Source: Elusimicrobiota bacterium | GTDB taxonomy: Bacteria > Omnitrophota > Gorgyraeia > Zapsychrales > Fredricksoniimonadaceae | DNA: 10,857 nt | Direction of reading: 5' to 3' | Assembly (NCBI GenBank): GCA_012514595.1 | Contig: JAAYZZ010000149.1 | Span: 1 to 10,857 of the forward strand | Made by a program: the position numbers and the translations under genes | Shown here: piece by piece, positions 1-5,625 of the stretch | Layout of the letters: each line of letters begins with the position of its first letter | How positions within the stretch are numbered: the stretch's first letter is position 1 | Notes under the pieces: generated by a model | The model's input: only the letters and a program-made list of their open reading frames with translations | Told to the model about the DNA's origin: nothing | Databases searched by the model: none

Positions 1-530
1 ATGACCCCGTCCTTGCCGACCTTCTCAAAGGCCTCGGCGATCTTTTTTCCGATCACGACATCGGAGTTGGCCGCGATCGTGGCCACCTGCTCGACCTCGC
101 GGTTGTCCTTCATGTCGACCTTCTTGCTGAGCTTCGCGATCTTTCCGACGACCGCCTCGACCGCCTTGTCGATCCCGCGCTTGAGGGCCATCGGGTTCGC
201 GCCGGCCGTCACGTTCTTCAGGCCTTCCCTGTAAATGGCCTCTGCCAGGACCGTCGCTGTCGTGGTGCCGTCCCCGGCGTTGTCGGAGGTCTTCTCCGCC
301 ACTTCCTTGACCATGGACGCGCCCATGTTCTCGAACGCATCCTCGAGCTCGATCTCCTTGGCGACCGAGACGCCGTCCTTGGTGACGGTGGGGGAACCGA
401 ATTTCTTGTCCAGAATGACATTGCGGCCCTTGGGACCGAGCGTCACCTTGACGGCGCGGGCGAGCTGCTCGACGCCGCTCAACACTGAACGACGCGCCTC
501 GTCGTCGAATTTAAGGATCTTTGCACCCAT
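1..530 (-). CDS. groEL: Chaperonin GroEL, N-terminal 176 residues (runs off the window)
   Basis: This is the 60-kDa chaperonin subunit that forms the ATP-driven folding chamber in the cytoplasm with GroES. The visible part carries the family start (MGAKILKFDDEAR), the nucleotide-loop TLGPKG at about residues 30-35, the invariant GDGTT with catalytic Asp87 at residues 86-90, and the ANPMALKRGIDKAV stretch at about 111-124. Family members are about 540-550 residues, so roughly two thirds lies beyond position 1. The start at 530 is preceded by a strong Shine-Dalgarno site (AGGAGGT, 533-541 region) at normal spacing. It lies 80 nt after the groES stop and should be co-transcribed from the CIRCE-controlled promoter upstream of groES. 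No oddity is seen in the part present. Confidence 0.98.
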   Translation of the reverse strand, partial: MGAKILKFDDEARRSVLSGVEQLARAVKVTLGPKGRNVILDKKFGSPTVTKDGVSVAKEIELEDAFENMGASMVKEVAEKTSDNAGDGTTTATVLAEAIYREGLKNVTAGANPMALKRGIDKAVEAVVGKIAKLSKKVDMKDNREVEQVATIAANSDVVIGKKIAEAFEKVGKDGV

Positions 531-610
531 GGAACTACCTCCTGATTAATAGAGTTAACTGGCAGCGGACAACTGGCTTCCCTGCTGTCGGCCGCCTTGG
601 ATCGACTGCC

Positions 611-901
611 TTATTTCACGATCGCCAAAACTTCGTCCTCACGCACAATGAAGATCGAGGAACCGTCTTTGTCCTTGATCTCGGTCCCGCTGTACTTGCC
701 GTACAGGACCGTATCCCCGACCTTGACCGACAACGGCGCTGTCTGGCCGTTATCGAGGATCTTCCCTTTTCCCACCGCAAGGACCTTGCCCTGTTGGGGC
801 TTTTCCTTGGCCGTGTCCGGGATAAGGATCCCGCCCGCCGTCTTTTCCTCGGCCTCGAGAGGCTCCACCACGATCCTGTCGTACAATGGCTCCAACTTCA
901 T
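611..901 (-). CDS. groES: Co-chaperonin GroES
   Basis: This is the 96-residue, full-length 10-kDa lid of the GroEL chamber, acting as a heptamer in the cytoplasm. Family landmarks are the N-terminal PLYDRIVVEP strand, the mobile-loop region EEKTAGGILIPDTAKEKP at about residues 18-35 that docks on GroEL, and the C-terminal DEVLAIV strand. The start at 901 has a perfect AAGGAGGT ribosome site at 907-914, 5 nt upstream. It is the first gene of a groES-groEL operon. Transcription is expected from the promoter at 983-1011 under HrcA control through the CIRCE at 958-984. No truncation or missing motif. Confidence 0.98.
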   Translation of the reverse strand: MKLEPLYDRIVVEPLEAEEKTAGGILIPDTAKEKPQQGKVLAVGKGKILDNGQTAPLSVKVGDTVLYGKYSGTEIKDKDGSSIFIVREDEVLAIVK

Positions 902-957
902 TCCCGACCTCCTTGTTAATGATATGTTTTGAACATGATATTTCTTGAATTCTGCCG

Positions 958-984
958 TTAGCAGCTTGCCTCTTGGAGTGCTAA
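958..984 (-). promoter_or_regulatory. CIRCE operator (HrcA binding site) for groESL
   Basis: On the transcribed strand this reads TTAGCACTC-N9-AGCTGCTAA. The first arm is a perfect match to the CIRCE consensus (TTAGCACTC-N9-GAGTGCTAA) and the second arm matches 6 of 9. The 9-9-9 geometry is exact. It overlaps the last two bases of the -10 box and covers the expected start of transcription, so bound HrcA would block initiation. hrcA itself is not in the window. Confidence 0.9.
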
Positions 985-1011
985 TCTAGAAAATCGAAAG
1001 GTTTTTGTCAA
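983..1011 (-). promoter_or_regulatory. Sigma70-type promoter of groESL
   Basis: A perfect -35 TTGACA (1006-1011) is separated by exactly 17 nt from a -10 TAGATT (983-988, 4 of 6 to consensus). A run of eight A residues lies just upstream of the -35 box, like an UP element. The -10 box abuts the CIRCE operator. The predicted 5' leader of groES is about 75 nt. Confidence 0.85.
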
Positions 1012-1039
1012 GTTTTTTTTCGTTGGCCCATTCTGATGA

Positions 1040-1066
1040 TTAGCACTCTTGGAGGCGAAGCGAGAA
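1040..1066. promoter_or_regulatory. Second, degenerate CIRCE-like site upstream of the groESL promoter
   Basis: On the plus strand there is a perfect TTAGCACTC arm (1040-1048), 9 nt, then AAGCGAGAA, which matches the second CIRCE arm at only 5 of 9. Aligned with the main operator it also shares spacer bases (GAGGC), which suggests an old inverted duplication. The two perfect arms face each other across 55 bp containing the promoter. Confidence 0.5.
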
Positions 1067-1101
1067 CTCTCGGATCACGGACAGAAGAATATAAAGGAAG
1101 G

Positions 1102-1848
1102 TCAACACAAGAGGGCCATGCCCTGGAAAATAAGGTCCTGGTCCACAGCGGTAACGGGATGGATCGTGTATTTCCTGAGAATCTCGGCATATCCCCCGGT
1201 CATGACGACCTTCTCCCTCCCGGGGAGAGAGGAGGTCAACCGGCTGATCATGCCGTCACAGAGCGCCCCGTAGCCGTAGAAGAGACCGCTCTGGATGCTT
1301 TCCTCCGTCGATCGGCCGATCACTTTCTTGGGTTCCGCGATCCTGGTCCGCGGCAGGAGCTCCGTCTTCTGGAAAAGCGCCTCGGCAGAGAGACGAAGTC
1401 CGGGGATGATCGCCCCTCCCAGGTACTCGCCTTTCTTTGAGACCGCATCAAAGGTGATTGCGGTGCCGAGGTCGATCACGATGACCGGCGCCCCGTAGAT
1501 CTCCCGCGCGGCAAAGGCACACAACAACCGATCCTGTCCGACCTGTCGGGGACTTTTATACTTGTTGACGATCGGGACCACAATGTCCTCGCCCACGACC
1601 TCGGCCCCGATCCCCAGGATCCGGCGCACCTTTCGGGCCAGGACTTTCGTCGAGGACGGAACCACGCTACAGATCACAACCCGTTCGATCTTCTCGCAGG
1701 AGGCTACGGACTCCAGGAAATTCCACAGCTTGGGACGGAACAGTTTGCTTTGGGGCTCGTGCTCCAGCTTCACGGTCCGTACGACCTTCTCTCCCTTGCT
1801 GAAACCAAAGGCGATCGTGGAATTGCCGATATCAATCCCCAGAACCAT
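1102..1848 (-). CDS. coaX: Type III pantothenate kinase
   Basis: It catalyses ATP-dependent phosphorylation of pantothenate, the first step of CoA synthesis, in the cytoplasm as an ASKHA-fold dimer. The 248-residue product has the usual family length. Motifs in order: phosphate-binding DIGNST at residues 6-11, the pantothenate-site GQDR at 104-107 with catalytic Asp, DLGTAITFD at 126-134, GGAIIPGL at 144-151 and MTGGYA near the C-terminus. I chose the ATG at 1848 rather than the one at 1878 because it has AAGGAG 6 nt upstream and gives the canonical MVLGIDIGN start. It is the last gene of a minus-strand run after the DUF1846 gene (43-nt gap). The fusion with birA seen in some bacteria is absent. 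Typical regulators are not visible. Confidence 0.95.
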   Translation of the reverse strand: MVLGIDIGNSTIAFGFSKGEKVVRTVKLEHEPQSKLFRPKLWNFLESVASCEKIERVVICSVVPSSTKVLARKVRRILGIGAEVVGEDIVVPIVNKYKSPRQVGQDRLLCAFAAREIYGAPVIVIDLGTAITFDAVSKKGEYLGGAIIPGLRLSAEALFQKTELLPRTRIAEPKKVIGRSTEESIQSGLFYGYGALCDGMISRLTSSLPGREKVVMTGGYAEILRKYTIHPVTAVDQDLIFQGMALLC

Positions 1849-1891
1849 CACAGCTCCTTTTTCTGCGGACGCCCGCACGGGCCAACTGTCT

Positions 1892-3409
1892 TCAGATCCC
1901 CAGATACGATCCCGACGAAAAATTCGTGTCCGTTGTCAGATTGACCCCCAGGCGCTTCAGGCCCGCCTCATCCCCGGGAGTGGGGATGTGGGTCATGTGC
2001 ACCTCACAGCCCTTGAGCTCCGGAAGCTTCTCGAGGGCCATCTGCGCGGTCGCATTATTGAGCGCGCTGATCGTCAGCGCGATCAATGCCTCATCGAGAT
2101 CAATGCTGGCGGTCCGCGCATCGAGAATGTCGGTCTTGAGGGTCCGGACCGACTCAATGATATTCGGGCACAGAAGCGGGATCCTGTCCGGGATCCCAGC
2201 CAGATGTTTGACCGCGTTGAAGACCAGGCTCGAGGACGCGTGCATCAACGGCGAATTCTTTCCCGTGATGATCGTCCCATCGTCGAGTTCAATGGCCGCG
2301 CCGCAGAAGGACCCCTCGTTGCCCTTTCCCTTCCTTGTCTTGGCCTCCTCGGCGGCTTGACGGGCATGCGCCACCACCCTGCGGTCCTCGGGCTTCACCC
2401 CCATCTCGTCCATGATCATCCCCGCGCGCTCGACCGTCCCCTTGTCCACGAGACCCATGATGTACTCGCAGTTGTAGCGAAAGAATCTCCGGATCGCCTC
2501 CTGCTTGGCCGCCTGCGACACACGCGCATCGTCCACGATCCCGAAACCCGCGCGGTTGACGCCCATGTCCGTCGGAGACTTGTACATCGACTCTCCCGTG
2601 ATCCTGTCGAGGATCCGCTTGATGACCGGAAAGACCTCCACGTCCCGATTGTAGTTGACCGCGGTCTCCTTGTAGGCCTCGAGATGAAAGGGATCGATCA
2701 TGTTGAAATCGCGGATATCGGCGGTCGCGGCCTCGTAGGCGATATTGACCGGATGCTTCAAAGGAATGCTCCAGATCGGAAAGGTCTCGAACTTGGCGTA
2801 GCCGGATTTGATCCCGCGCCTATGCTCGTGGTAGATCTGGGAGAGGCATGTGGCCAGCTTCCCGCTCCCCGGACCCGGCCCGGTCACGATGATGAGATTC
2901 TTCTTCGTCTCGATGTAGGAATTCGCTCCGTACCCCGCGTCACTCACGATCGTCTCGATATCCGTCGGATACCCTTTAGTGAAAGGATGCGTGTAGACCC
3001 GGACACCCTGGCGCTCCAGCTTGTCCTTGAAGATCTGCGCCGCGGGCTGGCCCTCGAACCGCGTGATCACCACCGCGCAGATGCCGAGACCCCAATCCTT
3101 CACATCCCGGATCAGCTTGATCGCGTCCGCGTCGTAGGTGATGCCGAAATCCGCGCGCACCTTCTTCTTCTCGATGTGACCGGCGTAGATGCACAGGATG
3201 ATCTCGGCCTCGTCCTTGAGCCTCTGCAAAAGACGCATCTTCACGTTCGGATCGTAACCCGGAAGCACGCGGGCCGCATGGTAATCCCAGAGCAGCTTCC
3301 CGCCGAATTCGAGATACAGCTTGTTGTCGAACTTCTTGACCCGCTCGCGGATCGCATCGGACTGATCGGCCAGATACTTCTCGTTGTCAAATCCTGTGCG
3401 GTACGACAT
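1892..3409 (-). CDS. DUF1846 (UPF0371) family protein
   Basis: A 505-residue cytoplasmic protein of a conserved family without a firmly established function, at the usual family length. Recognisable features are the N-terminal MSYRTGFDNEKYL, the glycine-rich P-loop-like GPGPGSGK at about residues 177-184, and the C-terminal VHMTHIPTPGDEAGLKRLGV stretch. The glycine-rich loop suggests nucleotide binding, which is inference. The upstream gene's stop overlaps its start (TGATG). The AAGGAG site is 6 nt before the second of two adjacent ATG codons, so I start at 3409 rather than 3412. A longer open frame reaching 3853 is rejected because it merely overlaps the PP-loop gene. Tight coupling to a tRNA-thiolation-like gene and to coaX suggests one transcript. 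Confidence 0.93.
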   Translation of the reverse strand: MSYRTGFDNEKYLADQSDAIRERVKKFDNKLYLEFGGKLLWDYHAARVLPGYDPNVKMRLLQRLKDEAEIILCIYAGHIEKKKVRADFGITYDADAIKLIRDVKDWGLGICAVVITRFEGQPAAQIFKDKLERQGVRVYTHPFTKGYPTDIETIVSDAGYGANSYIETKKNLIIVTGPGPGSGKLATCLSQIYHEHRRGIKSGYAKFETFPIWSIPLKHPVNIAYEAATADIRDFNMIDPFHLEAYKETAVNYNRDVEVFPVIKRILDRITGESMYKSPTDMGVNRAGFGIVDDARVSQAAKQEAIRRFFRYNCEYIMGLVDKGTVERAGMIMDEMGVKPEDRRVVAHARQAAEEAKTRKGKGNEGSFCGAAIELDDGTIITGKNSPLMHASSSLVFNAVKHLAGIPDRIPLLCPNIIESVRTLKTDILDARTASIDLDEALIALTISALNNATAQMALEKLPELKGCEVHMTHIPTPGDEAGLKRLGVNLTTDTNFSSGSYLGI

Positions 3410-4443
3410 CATGACTCCTTTTGAGAATTTGAGGACTCCCCCGGAGATACCAAAAAGCCCGAGGCCCCCGCAAGATCCGGCAGGACATCCTGTACCTGAT
3501 CCACAGAAGAACCTCTCCAGGCCTTGACCGGGCGCGGGGCCTGCTCCCGGGACTTTGAAAAATATTGACACAAGCCCGCCGCCTTCGCAAGCATCTCTTG
3601 GGAAACATCCCGGGCCCTCAAAAGAGCGACCGGCCCCGGAAAAGAGAAGGGCCTGATGATCCAGTCCTCGGCGAGCGCCCGTGCGATGATCCCCTCGTTC
3701 TCTTTCTGGTCCCGCCCCAGGATCACGAACGCATCCTCCGAAAGGCGGAAATACCGTCCCAGACCCAGGACCGCGGTCTCGGCGATCGTCGACACCCCCC
3801 GGCCGAGTACATCGCCAAGACGCTCGCCGAAATGCTTTTCGGTGAGAAGACACCCCCCGCCCGGCTGGGCAAAATGTTTGAGCCCGTATTTCTCAGCGAG
3901 GGCGTACTGGGCCTTGCGCGAGCGCCCGTTGATGGACGGCAGTCTTGTTCGATCCACGACCCCCTCATTCTCGGGGATCGTCGGATCCAAAAAAGAGGCG
4001 GACAAAGGTCTCAAAATCCGGCCCTCAAGCCCCGATTCCCTTTCCACCCACCCGAGACACTCCCGACGCTGTGACATGGGCCTCTGCCCCACCACCTCGC
4101 CAGTAAAGACAAAGGCCCCATGGATCTCCCGCATGTGCTCGGCCGCCTTCTTGACCATGTAAATGTGACAGTCCACACACGGATTGTGGGCCGAGCCGAA
4201 CCCGAACTTGGGATCCGTCAAGATCGGCAGATAATCATCACCGAGGGGGATCACCTTGAGCGGGATCGCCAGATCCTCGGCGATCCTTTTGGCTCGTGTC
4301 TCGTTCCCGCAGCCCCAGGGCATGGCGATGTAGACCGCATGCACCTCGATCCCCTGGTCCTTGAGGACACAACAGGCCAAGGCACTGTCCAGCCCGCCGG
4401 AAAGCAATCCAACTGCTTTATGCTCATGTCGCGATATTGACAT
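3409..4443 (-). CDS. PP-loop ATPase, ThiI/MnmA-like tRNA sulfurtransferase
   Basis: A 344-residue protein with the PP-loop SGGLDSA at residues 15-21, which in this superfamily binds ATP to adenylate a substrate base before sulfur transfer. Next come an NPCVDCH motif (Cys89, Cys92), FTGEVVGQRPMSQR at about 113-126 and GGGCLLT with Cys198. A C-terminal part of about 150 residues resembles the extra domain of the family often annotated as DUF814/NFACT-R_2-type or tRNA 4-thiouridine/2-thiouridine enzymes. Two Cys in CxxC plus a third distant Cys is the pattern used by Fe-S-dependent tRNA thiolases, so a cluster is plausible but inferred. No THUMP or rhodanese domain is present, unlike full ThiI. 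The ATG at 4443 has no clear Shine-Dalgarno site and coincides with a plus-strand -35 box. Its stop overlaps the DUF1846 start. Confidence 0.78.
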   Translation of the reverse strand: MSISRHEHKAVGLLSGGLDSALACCVLKDQGIEVHAVYIAMPWGCGNETRAKRIAEDLAIPLKVIPLGDDYLPILTDPKFGFGSAHNPCVDCHIYMVKKAAEHMREIHGAFVFTGEVVGQRPMSQRRECLGWVERESGLEGRILRPLSASFLDPTIPENEGVVDRTRLPSINGRSRKAQYALAEKYGLKHFAQPGGGCLLTEKHFGERLGDVLGRGVSTIAETAVLGLGRYFRLSEDAFVILGRDQKENEGIIARALAEDWIIRPFSFPGPVALLRARDVSQEMLAKAAGLCQYFSKSREQAPRPVKAWRGSSVDQVQDVLPDLAGASGFLVSPGESSNSQKES

Positions 4444-4465
4444 ATGGTCAAATAGGTGTTATCTC
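4437..4465 (+). promoter_or_regulatory. Promoter for the tRNA-like gene
   Basis: A perfect TTGACA (4437-4442) is followed after exactly 17 nt by TATCTC (4460-4465, 3 of 6 to consensus). Transcription would start at about 4472, just before the tRNA-like sequence. The -35 box overlaps the start codon of the divergent PP-loop gene, so polymerase here could interfere with that gene. Confidence 0.5.
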
Positions 4466-4477
4466 TCTGACAATTGA

Positions 4478-4552
4478 GCGCCCTGTAACTTAACAGGACA
4501 AAGCGGCCCTCTGACGAAAGGCCGGATGCGGGTTCGAATCCCGCCAGGGGCG
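4478..4552 (+). tRNA. tRNA-like gene, anticodon GAC (Val) by geometry; possibly a degenerate tRNA
   Basis: The T arm is perfect: stem GCGGG/CCCGC around loop TTCGAAT (4528-4544). The D arm is ACTT/AAGC with a GG-containing 9-nt loop (4488-4504), with only three true pairs. The anticodon arm is GCCCT-CTGACGA-AAGGC (4506-4522) with one C-A mismatch. The loop obeys the C32-T33-NNN-R37-A38 rule and gives anticodon GAC. The variable loop is 5 nt and T8-A9 are present. The 5' acceptor strand is GCGCCCTG, 8 nt, against 3' CAGGGGC, so one G must bulge out. CCA is not encoded. The body (AACAGGA D-loop, G73) looks more like Arg-type tRNAs than a normal tRNA-Val. It has its own promoter and terminator. 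It is either a divergent tRNA or a decayed one. Confidence 0.6.
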
Positions 4553-4558
4553 CTTAAA

Positions 4559-4601
4559 GGTCTTGGGGAGCGGTCAGAGGCCCCCCAAGACCGCACTTTT
4601 T
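4559..4601 (+). terminator. Rho-independent terminator after the tRNA-like gene
   Basis: A perfect 10-bp stem GGTCTTGGGG/CCCCAAGACC (4559-4568 with 4583-4592) is followed by GCAC and five T residues. The 14-nt loop (4569-4582) contains GTCAGAGG, the reverse complement of CCTCTGAC in the tRNA-like anticodon arm. Confidence 0.7.
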
Positions 4602-4603
4602 GA

Positions 4604-4632
4604 TTGCCAGCTCTTTTCATTTGTTGTATATT
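4604..4632 (+). promoter_or_regulatory. Promoter of a short RNA
   Basis: -35 TTGCCA (4604-4609, 5 of 6), spacer exactly 17 nt, -10 TATATT (4627-4632, 5 of 6). The predicted start falls at about 4639, just where complementarity to the tRNA-like gene begins, and a strong terminator follows 26 nt later. Confidence 0.6.
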
Positions 4633-4638
4633 TTTGAT

Positions 4639-4690
4639 GTCAGAGGGCTGCATTAAGTTACAGGGACCGCGGGAAACCGCGGTCTTTTTT
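4639..4690 (+). ncRNA. Candidate small RNA complementary to the 5' half of the tRNA-like gene
   Basis: A unit of about 52 nt lies between a near-consensus promoter and an intrinsic terminator and has no reading frame of note. Its first block GTCAGAGGGC (4639-4648) is the exact reverse complement of GCCCTCTGAC (4506-4515) in the anticodon arm of the neighbouring tRNA-like gene. Its second block TTAAGTTACAGGG (4653-4665) is the exact reverse complement of CCCTGTAACTTAA (4481-4493) in the acceptor/D arm. The blocks are joined by TGCA here and by 12 nt in the tRNA-like gene. It could be an antisense RNA, or an inverted and partly deleted duplication of the tRNA 5' half that happens to have a promoter. 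Expression is not known. Confidence 0.45.
4665..4690 (+). terminator. Rho-independent terminator of the short RNA
   Basis: Stem GACCGCGG/CCGCGGTC (8 bp), GAAA tetraloop, then six T residues (4685-4690). This is a textbook intrinsic terminator on the plus strand. Confidence 0.85.
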
Positions 4691-4700
4691 ATTGAGGCCC

Positions 4701-4795
4701 AAACTTACGGAGGCCTTTGGCCGACGTAAGTTTGCAGGCCGAAATAACCCTGCGAAGTCCCAACGCTAACGTCGGGACGAAGCAGGGTCTCCTGC
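4701..4795. repeat. Two-hairpin intergenic element with tandem G-A mismatches
   Basis: Hairpin 1 (4701-4733) has AAACTTACG/CGTAAGTTT, then a GA/GA internal step that can form tandem sheared G-A pairs, then GGCC/GGCC with a TTT loop. Hairpin 2 (4748-4787) has CCCTGC/GCAGGG, a symmetric GAA/GAA internal loop, GTCCC/GGGAC and an inner ACG/CGT. GCAGG at 4782-4786 can instead pair with CCTGC at 4791-4795, so two folds exclude each other. It lies directly after the protease stop. No T-run follows on either strand, so it is not an ordinary terminator. It has the look of a dispersed intergenic repeat, but no second copy is in the window. Confidence 0.5.
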
Positions 4796-4796
4796 C

Positions 4797-5573
4797 CTAC
4801 TTCCTCTCCAACACCAGCTCATTTCTCTTCGTGTCGATCGAGAACCTGAAGTTCTCGAGAAAACTCATGCCCAGAAGCCCGTCGGACTTCTGGCCCTTCT
4901 CGTGGTCCAGGACAATGGCCGCGACCTTACGCGCCGAAATTGTCCCGATCGCGACCTCCTCGAGCATGACCAGACGCCCCGCCACCGTGTGTCCGCCGGC
5001 CAGGGTCACGGGGATGGCCCGGCTCTGGGCCTTTTCCAGATGCAGGCGCCGCGCCAGACGCCGCGAGATCTGCATGGCGCTCGCACCCGTGTCGAGGAGA
5101 AAGCGGCCCTCCACCCTGTCGTTGATCTTCAGCCGGACAAAATAGGCCGCACCTTCCTGCTCGAGGGGAATGACCGCGCGCGCCCCCGTGACCTCCACAG
5201 GCTTCTGCCGACGCGTGGGGGAAGAACGGGAAAAGGTCTTGTTGGTCTGGTTCGCGGTCTGCCCCGCCATCTGGGTCCCGGTGTAGGCCACGCTTCCGAC
5301 AGCCTTGGTCCCCTCCCACGCGGCCTTGCCCACAACACCCACCGCCTCTCCCGTGGCCTCGAGGAGGGTGCAGCCGGATAAAGTGACGAGGGACAAGGAA
5401 CAAGGAACAAGGAAGAGAAGACCAAAGACAAAAGAAGAAAATGAAAAAGAACGAAAAGGCGAAAAGAAAAGAGAACGAATAAAAGAAAAATCAAAAGAAA
5501 AAACCGTTAAGGATATCTTTTTCTTTTCTTTGGCTTTTTCGCTTTTTCGCTTTTTCGCTCGGCTTACGTCCAT
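4797..5573 (-). CDS. Retropepsin-like aspartic protease, predicted lipoprotein
   Basis: A 258-residue product with the clan AA signature LLDTGASAMQIS (catalytic Asp in DTGAS, 161-165). A flap-like region (AGGHTVAGR) and the family's C-terminal GLLGMSFLENFRFSID follow. Such single-domain proteases act as dimers outside the cytoplasmic membrane. A lipobox LSGC at 65-68 after a hydrophobic stretch (about 49-64) suggests lipid anchoring, followed by a helical Gly/Ala linker at about 70-110. The N-terminus is strange: a Lys-rich run at 6-19 and a Phe/Ser-rich run at 23-50, both encoded by low-complexity repeats, put the lipobox unusually far from the start. I chose ATG 5573 because GGGGAG lies just upstream. 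An in-frame ATG at 5618 is possible. The true start may differ, and the repeat may have replaced the original signal peptide. Confidence 0.82.
   Translation of the reverse strand: MDVSRAKKRKSEKAKEKKKISLTVFSFDFSFIRSLFFSPFRSFSFSSFVFGLLFLVPCSLSLVTLSGCTLLEATGEAVGVVGKAAWEGTKAVGSVAYTGTQMAGQTANQTNKTFSRSSPTRRQKPVEVTGARAVIPLEQEGAAYFVRLKINDRVEGRFLLDTGASAMQISRRLARRLHLEKAQSRAIPVTLAGGHTVAGRLVMLEEVAIGTISARKVAAIVLDHEKGQKSDGLLGMSFLENFRFSIDTKRNELVLERK
5390..5560. repeat. Low-complexity purine/pyrimidine tract with short tandem repeats
   Basis: On the plus strand GGGACAA-GGAACAA-GGAACAA (5390-5410) is followed by about 95 nt that are almost entirely purines. Then comes a pyrimidine-rich tract with three perfect copies of GCTTTTTC (5533-5556). 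The purine and pyrimidine halves are roughly self-complementary and could fold back. The whole tract sits inside the reading frame for the N-terminus of the aspartic protease. Confidence 0.75.
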
Positions 5574-5578
5574 TTTCT

Positions 5579-5612
5579 CCCCTCTCCCCCCGCTCCCGTG
5601 TCCCTTGCCCCC
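5579..5612 (-). other. Candidate G-quadruplex overlapping the protease ribosome site
   Basis: On the minus strand five G-runs occur in order, G5-CAA-G3-ACAC-G3-AGC-G6-AGA-G4, all with loops of 3-4 nt. The last G-run is the Shine-Dalgarno site of the aspartic protease and lies 5 nt before its ATG. Folding in the mRNA would hide the ribosome site. Confidence 0.5.
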
Positions 5613-5625
5613 TGTCACCTGTCCC

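Noticed and set aside
1562..3424. Long plus-strand open frame of 620 codons opposite DUF1846 and coaX
   Set aside because: It lies antisense to two well-recognised genes, its product is Arg/His/Asp-rich without domain signature, and it has no ribosome site. It is a GC-rich shadow.
3410..3853. N-terminal extension of the DUF1846 gene
   Set aside because: The extra 148 codons only overlap the PP-loop gene in another frame. The family N-terminus and the Shine-Dalgarno site fix the start at 3409.
4459..4653. Minus-strand open frame of 64 codons (product with PGGIRTRIRPF)
   Set aside because: It is the antisense translation of the tRNA-like gene. Such GGIRTR-type products are a known artefact of tRNA loci.
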